A DNA stretch of 52,515 bases from Deltaproteobacteria bacterium (GTDB taxonomy: Bacteria > Desulfobacterota > Desulfuromonadia > Desulfuromonadales > Geopsychrobacteraceae), in the NCBI GenBank assembly GCA_018399135.1, contig JAGYPB010000015.1, positions 1 to 52,515 of the forward strand, given 5' to 3'. Within the stretch, counting starts at the first letter, position 1, and each line of letters starts with the position of its first letter. The notes beneath the pieces are model-generated. The model did no database searches and had not been told where the DNA came from. It was given only the letters and a program-made list of their open reading frames with translations. Position numbers and translations under genes: made by a program. This document shows positions 8,448 through 17,213 of the stretch, piece by piece.

Positions 8448-9376
8448 ATGAGCAAATTTCTTTCAACCGTATTCTGTGCATTATTCGCGGTCAACCTGGT
8501 AGCTGGCGGTGCACAGGCAACCACAATCTACAAAAAAGATGGTTTCACCTACAATCTGAGCGGTGATGCAAATTCAGTTGCGTCGAAACACGGTGCTGAT
8601 CAAGACTTAGACGTAGAATACGACGATCTGGAAATCAAAAATGCCGTTTCTTATGAACTCAATGACAACATGAAGGCTTTTTTGGTAATCTGGACTTCCG
8701 GTTTCGGAGGTAAAGATGGAGATGCAGCCGAGCTTGAAGAGGCCTATGTTGGCCTTCAATTTATACGTTCAAAGTCTGATGGGTAATACCGACAACGCAG
8801 CTGACGATTTCGGCATCTACGACGGCCTTGAGTTATGGCGCAGATGATCTTTTGATGCATTAGGTAGTACGTCCAGTGATGATCTGATCATGGTCAAGGT
8901 TCCTTTGACAACTTCAATATTGTCATCTCTACCGATCTTGAAGTTCAAGACGACCAAAGTTCTTTCCGAAGTATACGCTGACTATAGCGTCAGCAGCTAC
9001 CATCGGAGCCATTCTGGGTCGTTGATCCGGGTGGTGTTGGTGCTGATAATATTGACATTATGGGTGTCGGTGTTGCCTACAGTATGGTTTTATGTTTACT
9101 GTTGCCGCTGACTACAGTATTGCTGACGATGGCAGCAATGACTATTCCGTCATTAACATCGGTGCCAGCGCTAAAGTTGAGGCTTTTACTGTTGGCATCG
9201 GTTACAAAATTGAAGATGACGATGCTGCGGCTGATGAAATTGCTGGTTACTATGCAAACCTTCAATATAAATTCCCTGCTGCCAAGAACGTTAAACTGTT
9301 CGCTGAAGTCGGCGGCACAGACGAAGAAGACAATGACGATCTGGGCTACCTTGCCGGCCTGCAAGTAAAGTTTTAA
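8448..9376 (+). pseudogene. Outer-membrane porin, frameshifted
   Basis: A strong AAGGAGG site precedes the ATG, and residues 1-24 form a signal peptide ending in GGAQA. The reading then follows a porin pattern of alternating, acidic beta strands: FTYNLSGDANSV, LEEAYVGLQF, and finally YANLQYKF and LAGLQVKF with the C-terminal Phe expected for insertion by the Bam machinery. The frame breaks near 8765, 8835, 8900, 8970, 9010 and 9090, mostly by single-base shifts, while the encoded peptides stay sensible (NLYVQSLMGNTDN, GSFDNFNIVIST). The role would be diffusion across the outer membrane. It sits just downstream of the broken phnDCE block, so a partnership in phosphonate uptake is possible. Confidence 0.82.
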
Positions 9377-9510
9377 TTCAAAACTTTTTGTACTCGCCAA
9401 ATGGGCGGTCTATTCGGTGCCATTTTAATGATCATTGTCATCAGCTATAAAGCTCTGTTAATCCACTTTCTTCAACAATACAAGAGCCTTGCTTCTTGAA
9501 TGGATAAACT

Positions 9511-10151
9511 ATGAAAAATTATTTTCTCCCTTTTTTGATTACGATCTTTTTTCACACCAGCTTTGGCTGTACCCATCCTCAACTACCGGAACAGATCAAG
9601 GTGATTCTGATCAATGGAACAAAACCTGCCAACACTCAAAACATTGAGCTCAATAATGAGCGTAATCAGCTAGTTTTTCGCTTTGAAGGCGAACTTGGAC
9701 ACTCCTTCGATGATAAAGAAGAGAGTCTACTCAGATATTTTCGTTGTACTTTTCTCAGCGGAAAGGGAAAACGCTTAAGCTGAGCATCCCAACAATCAGG
9801 AATGAAATACAACTCAAAAAGTTCAATCAACACCCCAATATCAAAATTGTATCTCAAACAAATAACATTCCCTATGCTATAGATAAGCTGGAAAAAGATG
9901 GGTTCAGGTGTTCAGAGACTATCAACAGGAACTTAAAGACTTCAATGAGAAGTAGCTCATCTGCTGCCGTTCATTTTTAGACACAAAAGAAAGATTCTGC
10001 AGGACACCAAGGAATAAATAAAAATATCGAAAATTCCAAAAAACAGCGGCAAATTACTAGCTATAATGAAACTGAAACAAACCCGCCCTTAGCAGAGGAA
10101 ATGCTGAAGTATTGGTATCAGCAGGCCGATAAAGACAAAGGAAAGATTTAA
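9511..10151 (+). pseudogene. Unrecognised AT-rich secreted or lipoprotein gene, frameshifted
   Basis: The first frame (90 residues) starts with a signal peptide whose FGC could be a lipobox cysteine. It shifts near 9740-9780 into a frame reading LSIPTIRNEIQLKKF and SQTNNIPYAIDKLEKDG, then near 9905 to QVFRDYQQELKDFNEK. A last open piece of about 56 codons ends at 10151 (AEEMLKYWYQQADKDKGKI). The base composition is AT-rich, unlike the neighbours, so it may be acquired. I cannot assign a function. The intact product would be an exported protein of roughly 200 residues with a helical, charged C-terminus. Confidence 0.5.
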
Positions 10152-10351
10152 TCAGTGGATATCTGAGTGTTCCAGCATAGAGTTTAATGCCGCTTTTTAA
10201 ATTCCGTGAAAATCTTATTCAGGAAACATAATAATATTAACCCAGGATGTACGCGACAGCAGGATACGCGTTGCCGACAAACCCAGATTGGTATACAGGA
10301 TGATCCGGGGATGGTGCAACAATCCATCTTTGTTCTCAATTTGCAACCAGA

Positions 10352-11185
10352 TCACTCGAACGTTACACCCGCCACCTTTTTCGGGCTGTAGTGGCGTTTA
10401 AGCCAACATCCCAGACCATCCAGTCCGGGGAACAGCACACGTTCGGTAATGTTGGCCTGATCCAACTTATCACGAATTTCCCACTTGAGTTCGGCCGGAA
10501 TGATGATCCGGCGCCACAAATTGGGATATTGTTGCAACCAGTTATCCAGGGGTTCTGTCACATCAGACATGACGGAAAAAAAGGCGAACTGGTTGGTGAT
10601 CCGGTCGTCAATTGATGGCGGCTCAAAAAACAGGGTGAAATCCCCCGCCGGTGTCGAAGACAGATCCTCCAGACTGCACAAGGTCTCAGCCAGCATTTCC
10701 ACGGTGAAGACATTCGCCCCCTCGGCGTGAAGTCGATCGCGCAAATTGCCTGGTAATAATTGATGTGCTTTCAGGTAATTGACGGCCCAGATGACGCCAT
10801 CCAAGGTAAAACGATCAATGTTAGCGGTAACAAAGTGGAGCGCGACGTAAGGCGAGTAGGTCCAGTCGAGCAATCGGGTCGGTAATCCATAGTGCTGGGC
10901 AACGGAGAGCCAGTGCCAGAGGGAATCCTGTTCAACAATACTGCGATGGGCATATTTCTTGAAGTTACGCAAAAGATGTTTTTCCAGACCAGCGTAGTTC
11001 CCCCCCAAACGCATCACTGTTGTTGCCAGCGGGTAACCTGCATCGGACAGACCACGAAAAGCATAGCGAGAGCGAAAACGTCCCAGATCTTCATTCCATG
11101 AATCAGCAAACAACTCCCGTTGCAACTGTTCCCAATTGGTCACCTTGATGGTTTGTTCCGGCATAATCTGTTTTACAACAGACAT
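10352..11185 (-). CDS. FRG domain-containing protein
   Basis: A 277-residue cytoplasmic protein. The namesake motif is YAFRGLSDAGYPL (FRG at residues 43-45), and the second conserved block is QHYGLPTRLLDWT (about 97-109) followed by SPYVALHF. These are the two diagnostic motifs of the FRG family, whose biochemical activity is not established to my knowledge; members often sit in mobile or defence-associated neighbourhoods. It begins only two bases after the stop of the PIN-PhoH gene, so the two are co-transcribed and probably translationally coupled. The pairing suggests a joint RNA-related or stress function, which is inference. Confidence 0.85.
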   Translation of the reverse strand: MSVVKQIMPEQTIKVTNWEQLQRELFADSWNEDLGRFRSRYAFRGLSDAGYPLATTVMRLGGNYAGLEKHLLRNFKKYAHRSIVEQDSLWHWLSVAQHYGLPTRLLDWTYSPYVALHFVTANIDRFTLDGVIWAVNYLKAHQLLPGNLRDRLHAEGANVFTVEMLAETLCSLEDLSSTPAGDFTLFFEPPSIDDRITNQFAFFSVMSDVTEPLDNWLQQYPNLWRRIIIPAELKWEIRDKLDQANITERVLFPGLDGLGCWLKRHYSPKKVAGVTFE

Positions 11186-11187
11186 CC

Positions 11188-12507
11188 CTACAATCTTTCA
11201 CTGGCCGCATTGGCCAAGGCCGAGCGCTCACCACGGGACAGCAGAACGTGGCCGGCCAGGGGGCTGTCGCGAAAACGCTCGACGACATAGGTCAGGCCGT
11301 TGCTGCAGGCATCGACATAGGGATTATCGATCTGTTCCGGATCGCCGGTCAGGACAATTTTGGTGCCCTCACCGGCCCGTGAAACAATGGTTTTTACCTC
11401 ATGGGGAGTGAGGTTCTGCGCTTCGTCAACAATCATATACTGGCGTGGAATGGAACGCCCGCGGATATAGGTCAGAGGCTCAACGGAAATAATATCGAGG
11501 TCTTTAAGTTCCTGATGACGGCGATGCTTATTGCGACCGTGAACATCCGTCAGTAACAGATCCAGATTGTCGTTGATCGGCTGCATCCAGGGGGACAGCT
11601 TTTCTTCGACGTCACCGGGCAGAAAACCAAGATCCCGCCCCATGGGAAACACCGGTCTCGATACCAGCAGTCGTTTGTAGGCGCTTGCTTCGGTGACCAT
11701 ATATAATCCTGCTGCCAGAGCCAACAAGGTTTTGCCGGTGCCGGCGCGGCCGATCAGGGTGACCAGATGGATATCAGGATGGGTCAACAGCTCCAGCGCA
11801 AACTTTTGTTCCAGATTGCGAGGTTGAATCCCCCAATAACCCTCTTTTGGGGCAGCCTGCAAGGGGAGAACGGCGTCTTGACGAGGGTCATAGCGACCGA
11901 TCGCCTTCTGGCGTTCATTATCAACCGCCTGCAGGGTCATACAACTGTGGGGAGGCAGCACAGTTTCATTGATGTGGAGTCGCTGATCACGAAAAAACTG
12001 ATCTATCTGGGAACTCACCAGATCAATATTGAAGGTACCGGTATATAGATCCGCCAGAGAGATTTTGTCGGTTTCATAATCCTGCGCCGCGATACCAACG
12101 GCATGCGCCTTGATGCGCAGATTAATGTCCTTGGTCACCAGTATGACCTGATTGCTGCGTTTCTGTTTTTCCTGCAGTGCCAACGCCAGCAGTTGGTGAT
12201 CGACGCTGGGAGTGCGAAGTTCCTGCGGCAATTCTTCGATGCAGCCATTGGTCATCACCACCACCCGCAAACGCCCACCATTGTTCAGTTCGACCCCGCC
12301 ATTGGTCAATATCCCGGTCTGACGCAAACGATCCAGCTCCCGTGACACCTGACGAGCATTGCGCCCGTTTTCATTGCCGTCTTTTTTAAAGCGATCCAGC
12401 TCTTCAATCACCCCCAGAGGCAAAACCACCTCATGTTCGTCAAAACAGAAAATCGACGCGGCGTCATGCAGCAGAACATTGGTATCCAGAATGTAGACCT
12501 TCTCCAT
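11188..12507 (-). CDS. PIN domain-PhoH family ATPase (PhoH2-like)
   Basis: A 439-residue protein. The N-terminal PIN ribonuclease domain starts VYILDTNVLLHD, with acidic residues DTN, EELDRFK and later TKDINLR as expected for the metal site. The C-terminal PhoH P-loop ATPase has Walker A GRAGTGKT at residues 253-260 and Walker B MIVDEAQNLTPHE, with VLTGDPEQID after it. This architecture belongs to PhoH2-type proteins, described as RNA helicase/RNase in mycobacteria. The ATG at 12507 is chosen because an AGGAG site precedes it; the upstream in-frame extension to 12639 lacks one. The FRG gene follows after two bases. Confidence 0.9.
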   Translation of the reverse strand: MEKVYILDTNVLLHDAASIFCFDEHEVVLPLGVIEELDRFKKDGNENGRNARQVSRELDRLRQTGILTNGGVELNNGGRLRVVVMTNGCIEELPQELRTPSVDHQLLALALQEKQKRSNQVILVTKDINLRIKAHAVGIAAQDYETDKISLADLYTGTFNIDLVSSQIDQFFRDQRLHINETVLPPHSCMTLQAVDNERQKAIGRYDPRQDAVLPLQAAPKEGYWGIQPRNLEQKFALELLTHPDIHLVTLIGRAGTGKTLLALAAGLYMVTEASAYKRLLVSRPVFPMGRDLGFLPGDVEEKLSPWMQPINDNLDLLLTDVHGRNKHRRHQELKDLDIISVEPLTYIRGRSIPRQYMIVDEAQNLTPHEVKTIVSRAGEGTKIVLTGDPEQIDNPYVDACSNGLTYVVERFRDSPLAGHVLLSRGERSALANAASERL

Positions 12508-12724
12508 CGAGATTATCTCCTTCAGATTGAAATGGGTGGGGACAGGATTGCCGTTTACACGAGCTTGGATAGGATCAATCACCAATGTTAAAAATTGATG
12601 TGACTTATGAAAAAATTGAAGCAATCCGCTTACAAACAACTAACTCTCTCGCAATATCGACGTAACAATAATCAACGAGGCTTCCAGTGCTTATAAGCCC
12701 ATAAATTAACAAGGGGGCGTTCAT

Positions 12725-12814
12725 ATGACATTGGATAGAAGACATGATTTCACCGATCAACATCACGATCGCAGAGCAACACCTGGCGCAATCGATCCCG
12801 CAAGTGGGCACTGA
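12725..12814 (+). other. Possible 29-codon leader ORF overlapping the EAL gene start
   Basis: The ATG at 12725 has the strongest ribosome site in this region (AAGGGGGCG six bases upstream) and encodes a 29-residue basic peptide ending at TGA 12812-12814. It runs through the start codon of the EAL gene at 12744 in another frame. It may couple or limit translation of that gene, or mark a one-base error in the true start. No similarity is recognised. Confidence 0.3.
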
Positions 12815-14576
12815 ACTCAAACAGATGTTCGATGACATTATTTGTCATCGTCGTTTAACTCCTCATTTCCAACCCATCGTGGATCTTCAGACCGGTAAAA
12901 TTATCGGTTATGAGTCCCTGATACGGGGCCCATCCAACTCGCCGTTGCATCCACCCGGTGTATTGTTTGAAACAGCCATCAGATTGAATCGTCTGGTTGA
13001 ACTGGAAATTCTCTGTCGTGACGCGAATATTGAGTTCTTCTCGCGACTACAGCTTCCCGGCAAACTCTTTTTAAATATCAGTCCAAAAGCCCTGATGGAG
13101 CCGGACTTTCCCCGGGGATTCACCAAACAATCCCTCAAAAACCATGGCCTTGACAGCAGTCGACTGGTCATTGAATTAACCGAAGACTTTCCGATTTTTG
13201 ATATTGAAGTGGTACGGCAGAACCTCGAATACTATCGGAATACCGGCTTCCAGGTCGCACTGGACGATCTGGGAACTGCTTATGCGGGATTACGTCTCTG
13301 GTCGGAGCTCAAACCCGACTATGTCAAATTTGACAAATATTTCATCCAGTCCATTAACCGTGATCCACATAAAAAGTATCTGATTCAGAATCTGCAGGAT
13401 ATTGCTGCCCATGTCGGCTGCCAGACCATTGCTGAAGGCGTCGAAACTATCGAGGAATATTATACAGTCCAGGCGATAGGGGTGACTTACGGACAGGGTT
13501 ATTACTTTGGCCGTCCGACCTCCTCCCCGGCGATCAGCCTGCCGGCGGAAATTTTGCTGCAACAGCCAAAAAAACTGACCACCAATTCTGAATGGGGCAC
13601 CGTAAGCGTTTCCTGTTTGCTCAAAATCGTTCCGACCATTCAATCAGGAATAACCCTGAATGAGGTTGGAGATCTGATGGAAAAATACCCGGAACTGATG
13701 AGCCTGCCGGTGGTTGATGGTGATGTTGCGATAGGCATTCTCCAGCGACGTCAGGTTTGGGATCTTTTGGCCAGTCGCTATGGTCGTGATCTGTTTGGTA
13801 AAAGTCCTATCTCTTCTCTTGACATTATTAGTACTAAAATCCTTCGAACTGAAATTCATACCCCGGTCGAACAGCTCAGCCAGACCATTACCAATGAAGG
13901 CACAGAAACTCAGGACAACATTTTTATCATCCTGGAGAAGGGACGTTATCGCGGTGTCGGTCTGCTCGTTGATCTGCTCAAACAGATTACCGAGATGCAG
14001 ATTCGCAATGCCCACTACGCCAACCCGCTGACCATGCTGCCGGGGAATGTCCCGATTGAAAAAAAACTCGAGCATTACCTGGCAGAGAATCGCCCATTTA
14101 CCGTGTGTTACTTCGATCTGGATAATTTCAAGCCGTTTAATGATGTCTATGGCTACAGCCGTGGTGATATGGCTATCCGTCTGACAGCAAAAATCCTCAA
14201 GGACGGTTGTCATCTGCAAAAGGACTTTATCGGTCATATCGGTGGAGATGATTTCATCATTATCTTCTGCAGTGACAACTGGCAGGATCGTTGTCGGCGG
14301 ATGCTGGTACGATTTGCCGAAGAGATCCTTGATCTTTACGATTCTGAACATCGATTAAAGGGGGGGATTGAAGCACTGGATCGACAGGGCAACATGACAC
14401 ATTACAGCGTTATAAGCCTCTCCATCGGTGCGACCCACTATGCCGGCAATGACTCGATCCTCAGCCATCACGATATCTCCTGCCAGGCGGCAGAGGCAAA
14501 AAAACAGGCAAAAAAAACCCCAGGAAACTCCCTGTTCATCAACCGTCGCGGATGCCCTGCCGAAAAACAACGATAA
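12744..14576 (+). CDS. EAL-CBS-GGDEF cyclic-di-GMP signalling protein
   Basis: A 610-residue soluble protein. The EAL phosphodiesterase domain (about 28-270) has ESLIRG at 57-62 in place of EALLR, with the other catalytic motifs LFLNISP, IELTE, LDDLGTAYAG, VKFDKYF, AEGVET and YGQGYYFGRP present, so hydrolysis of cyclic-di-GMP is likely. Residues 290-430 look like a CBS pair, a nucleotide sensor. The C-terminal GGDEF domain has GGDDF at about 500-504 and could be weakly active or regulatory. There is no signal peptide or membrane segment. The start at 12744 has a poor ribosome site and is overlapped by a short leader ORF. A hairpin directly after the stop probably terminates transcription. Confidence 0.9.
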   Translation: MISPINITIAEQHLAQSIPQVGTELKQMFDDIICHRRLTPHFQPIVDLQTGKIIGYESLIRGPSNSPLHPPGVLFETAIRLNRLVELEILCRDANIEFFSRLQLPGKLFLNISPKALMEPDFPRGFTKQSLKNHGLDSSRLVIELTEDFPIFDIEVVRQNLEYYRNTGFQVALDDLGTAYAGLRLWSELKPDYVKFDKYFIQSINRDPHKKYLIQNLQDIAAHVGCQTIAEGVETIEEYYTVQAIGVTYGQGYYFGRPTSSPAISLPAEILLQQPKKLTTNSEWGTVSVSCLLKIVPTIQSGITLNEVGDLMEKYPELMSLPVVDGDVAIGILQRRQVWDLLASRYGRDLFGKSPISSLDIISTKILRTEIHTPVEQLSQTITNEGTETQDNIFIILEKGRYRGVGLLVDLLKQITEMQIRNAHYANPLTMLPGNVPIEKKLEHYLAENRPFTVCYFDLDNFKPFNDVYGYSRGDMAIRLTAKILKDGCHLQKDFIGHIGGDDFIIIFCSDNWQDRCRRMLVRFAEEILDLYDSEHRLKGGIEALDRQGNMTHYSVISLSIGATHYAGNDSILSHHDISCQAAEAKKQAKKTPGNSLFINRRGCPAEKQR

Positions 14577-14625
14577 CTGTTCAGCGCTATCCTTGCGCAG
14601 GGCCTTCGGGTCCTGTGCTGAACAG
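14577..14625 (+). repeat. Dispersed repeat, copy B (internally deleted), doubling as terminator hairpin
   Basis: Perfect 9-bp terminal inverted repeats (CTGTTCAGC / GCTGAACAG) enclose CCTTGCGCAGG and CTTCGGGTCCTGTG, matching one end of copy C. The middle of the longer copies is missing. It starts right after the EAL stop codon and is followed by ATAAAAAAT, so it may serve as a transcription terminator. Confidence 0.7.
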
Positions 14626-14789
14626 ATAAAAAATGATACTTGGGGAAAGGTACAAACAATCTCCTGACCTGATTGTAACACTTAATCAACAATCTGCTTC
14701 CATTCTGGGATCCTGGACGCGGCAACCGTACCCCACACCAACGCAGAATTTCGTTGTTTATACACCGGGACAATAACAACTGGATATCG

Positions 14790-17213
14790 ATGTCAATCTG
14801 TATGCTGACACAATCAACGTCTTCTTTACCCTTCTCAGCACCCGCTGACGACTGGCGTGCTGTCCTCGGACTTGATCATAACAGTGCGATCACCGACTTG
14901 CCTTTCTCGGCAGAGGATATTACCGCCGGCACGGAAACGGAGTTACAGGTCGTAGTTGTTGGTGACCGGGATCGGGTTGATCTGCCCCTGGAAATAGCAG
15001 CTTCACGGTTTTACGCCAATCTGCAACGACGTACTCAGAGCGGTGAAAGCCCACGCAAAAACATTACGCTGTTGCAGGAGTACCTCGACAACAATCGTGA
15101 ACGGATCTGGGAAAACAGCTGGGTGCGTTTTTCCAGACGGCGCTTGTGTGATCAGGCACTGCAGGTCTGGAATCAGGATATTCTGGCCAACAAAAGCAAC
15201 CCGGCCGCCGGGCAACGAACCGATCTGCAGCGTTTCCATTTTGTCGGCAGACAGGGTGAAGATTGCCTCAGGGTTCCGGTGAGCTATCTGTTGAAGCTGG
15301 CACTGGCAGACTTTCTCGGGCGGCATGGACATGATCACAACCGGATCCGGAAAACCGGGACGGAACTTCTTGACCACTTCTCAAGCGACAATACCTCACC
15401 GGAAACTTTTTCGTTTCATGTCGAACATCTCTCGCCAACACGAGGGATGGGACAACAGGTGGCACGGGAAACCGCCAAGCGCTACCTGCTGACACAATTA
15501 CTGGTCGCCTACGCCAACCATCAGTTCGGGCTGGTGGAAGATGGCCAGAATGTACTGGTCTATTTCTCTCCACATCCGCCAGTACGCCAGCAGCAACTCA
15601 ATGATCTTATTTCAGATAGTTTCTATCGTCATCTTTATATGAGTCCATGTCTGTCGGGTTGGAACCAGGGAGAAGAAAAGTTTCATTACATGGAACTCTG
15701 TCATCAGGTCTTAAGCCGCAGTCGCCTCAACGCCGTGGCAAAATTGCGTGAGGCCGGGATTATTCTCAATAATCTGACGGTTTTGCCCAATATGTCGAAC
15801 ACCAGTCTGGCCAACAACGGGGTTCATATCAGTCTCGGCAGCCGCATACTATCCACCGCCATGGGTGATGCACAGCATGGTTTCAATGCCGGTCATGAAA
15901 AGTGGCTCGGTGATCTGGTGTGCAAATCACTGGAAATGTTTTTGCCTCTGTTTGCTACCACTTACAGCGCTGCTCCCCGGCGCCTTGCGTTCAGTGATTT
16001 TCATCCGGAACTAACCTTAGGGTTTCTACCCCACCAGCTTGATGACACCCACTTACGCATGCTCTGGCGACGCTGGAAAAAGAAAGCCAATATTTCCATT
16101 TTTGGTCACGCCCTGACCCCTTTCGGACCGACATGGCTTGATCGCAGCTTAAGCCGGTTATTCAGGTTGCGTGGGGATCTGGTTCCAGATTTCCGCGTGC
16201 TCGACTACCCTGTCTGTTTTTTAAGCACGGAACAGAGTCCAGCCTACAATGGTGTTTTCGGAAATCAACACCAACTGCTCGATGATCTTGCTTCCATGGG
16301 GATATTTGACCGACAGATGTCTCTTTATCAGTTTTTTAAACTGCGCGATTTCGCTTCCCTGGGATTCAGTGGTTTTGAAGGTCGCCATCACAGCCTTTTT
16401 CCTGATTTAAACCGCGATCTTGCCGGAGCAACAAACCTGCAGGTTCTGGTAACGGCACTCATCGTAAAGTATATGGTTCGCGGTCAGCTCAGCCATCGCC
16501 ATATTCCCGACGAGCCGAGGGTTGAAAGTGAACGACGACAGATTTTTTTCGGTATGGCTGTCGGCATTCCAACCTTTTTTGTCCATAAAAAAACCCGCAA
16601 TCGCCTGCTACTGAAAATCCTCAAAAAAACCGAAAAAATTCGTACCAGCAGGCGCTATCCCGGATATTTACGTATCTACCATCTCGAATACTGTCTGGGG
16701 CTGCTGCGGCTGCTGCGGGAAGATGCTGCTGACCTGATCGAGATGTTCGGCTTTGGCGGATTACTGTCTGATCTGGAAGCACGGTTGCGTGATCCGGAAA
16801 AAACATCGGCAGCCGGACGGCTGATCGGTGGCATTTGCGGCGGTAAGCAGAATAAGGCGCTGCGGATGCCGGCAGATGAGTTTAACCGGGAAGCGGAGCG
16901 TTATTATCGAACAACCCTCAGGCATGAACACATACGCCAGGCGATGGATTTTATTCAAGACGATCTGCATCAAACAGCGGTTAACGCTGCCGCCGGGGGC
17001 AGCGATCTGCTGTTGGCCCAAAGCCTCAACAATTTGTCCGTTGAGGACTTCTGCCGTCAGGTTGGTGACGATCTTGTGTCGGAACGCCCCGATCAACAAC
17101 AGACACAGCGGATGATAGCGCTACTATTACTCCTTGAAGATCGGGATCGTCAAAGCAATACAGAGGACAGCAATTCGGAGGTGTTATATGCAGCAACTGC
17201 ATCAGTATATTGA
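14790..17213 (+). CDS. Unrecognised large protein in a lipid-enzyme operon
   Basis: About 807 residues, soluble, with no signal peptide and no clear transmembrane helix. I do not recognise a family. Visible segments that look conserved are NNLTVLPNMSNTSLANNGVHISLGSRIL, which resembles an active-site loop, then DAQHGFNAGHEKW, FGHALTPFGPTWLD, EGRHHSLFPDL and, near the C-terminus, a helical region with MFGFGGLLSDLE. His, Asn and Arg are well represented in these blocks, as in an enzyme. The ATG at 14790 is preferred to the TTG at 14754; its ribosome site is weak. The end overlaps the Psd-like gene by 26 bases, so the products are co-made. A role with the two lipid enzymes downstream is inferred only from position. 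Confidence 0.75.
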   Translation: MSICMLTQSTSSLPFSAPADDWRAVLGLDHNSAITDLPFSAEDITAGTETELQVVVVGDRDRVDLPLEIAASRFYANLQRRTQSGESPRKNITLLQEYLDNNRERIWENSWVRFSRRRLCDQALQVWNQDILANKSNPAAGQRTDLQRFHFVGRQGEDCLRVPVSYLLKLALADFLGRHGHDHNRIRKTGTELLDHFSSDNTSPETFSFHVEHLSPTRGMGQQVARETAKRYLLTQLLVAYANHQFGLVEDGQNVLVYFSPHPPVRQQQLNDLISDSFYRHLYMSPCLSGWNQGEEKFHYMELCHQVLSRSRLNAVAKLREAGIILNNLTVLPNMSNTSLANNGVHISLGSRILSTAMGDAQHGFNAGHEKWLGDLVCKSLEMFLPLFATTYSAAPRRLAFSDFHPELTLGFLPHQLDDTHLRMLWRRWKKKANISIFGHALTPFGPTWLDRSLSRLFRLRGDLVPDFRVLDYPVCFLSTEQSPAYNGVFGNQHQLLDDLASMGIFDRQMSLYQFFKLRDFASLGFSGFEGRHHSLFPDLNRDLAGATNLQVLVTALIVKYMVRGQLSHRHIPDEPRVESERRQIFFGMAVGIPTFFVHKKTRNRLLLKILKKTEKIRTSRRYPGYLRIYHLEYCLGLLRLLREDAADLIEMFGFGGLLSDLEARLRDPEKTSAAGRLIGGICGGKQNKALRMPADEFNREAERYYRTTLRHEHIRQAMDFIQDDLHQTAVNAAAGGSDLLLAQSLNNLSVEDFCRQVGDDLVSERPDQQQTQRMIALLLLLEDRDRQSNTEDSNSEVLYAATASVY

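Noticed and set aside
12508-12639. 44-codon N-terminal extension of the PIN-PhoH gene
   Set aside because: No ribosome site; the PIN domain starts right after the ATG at 12507, which has a good AGGAG site.
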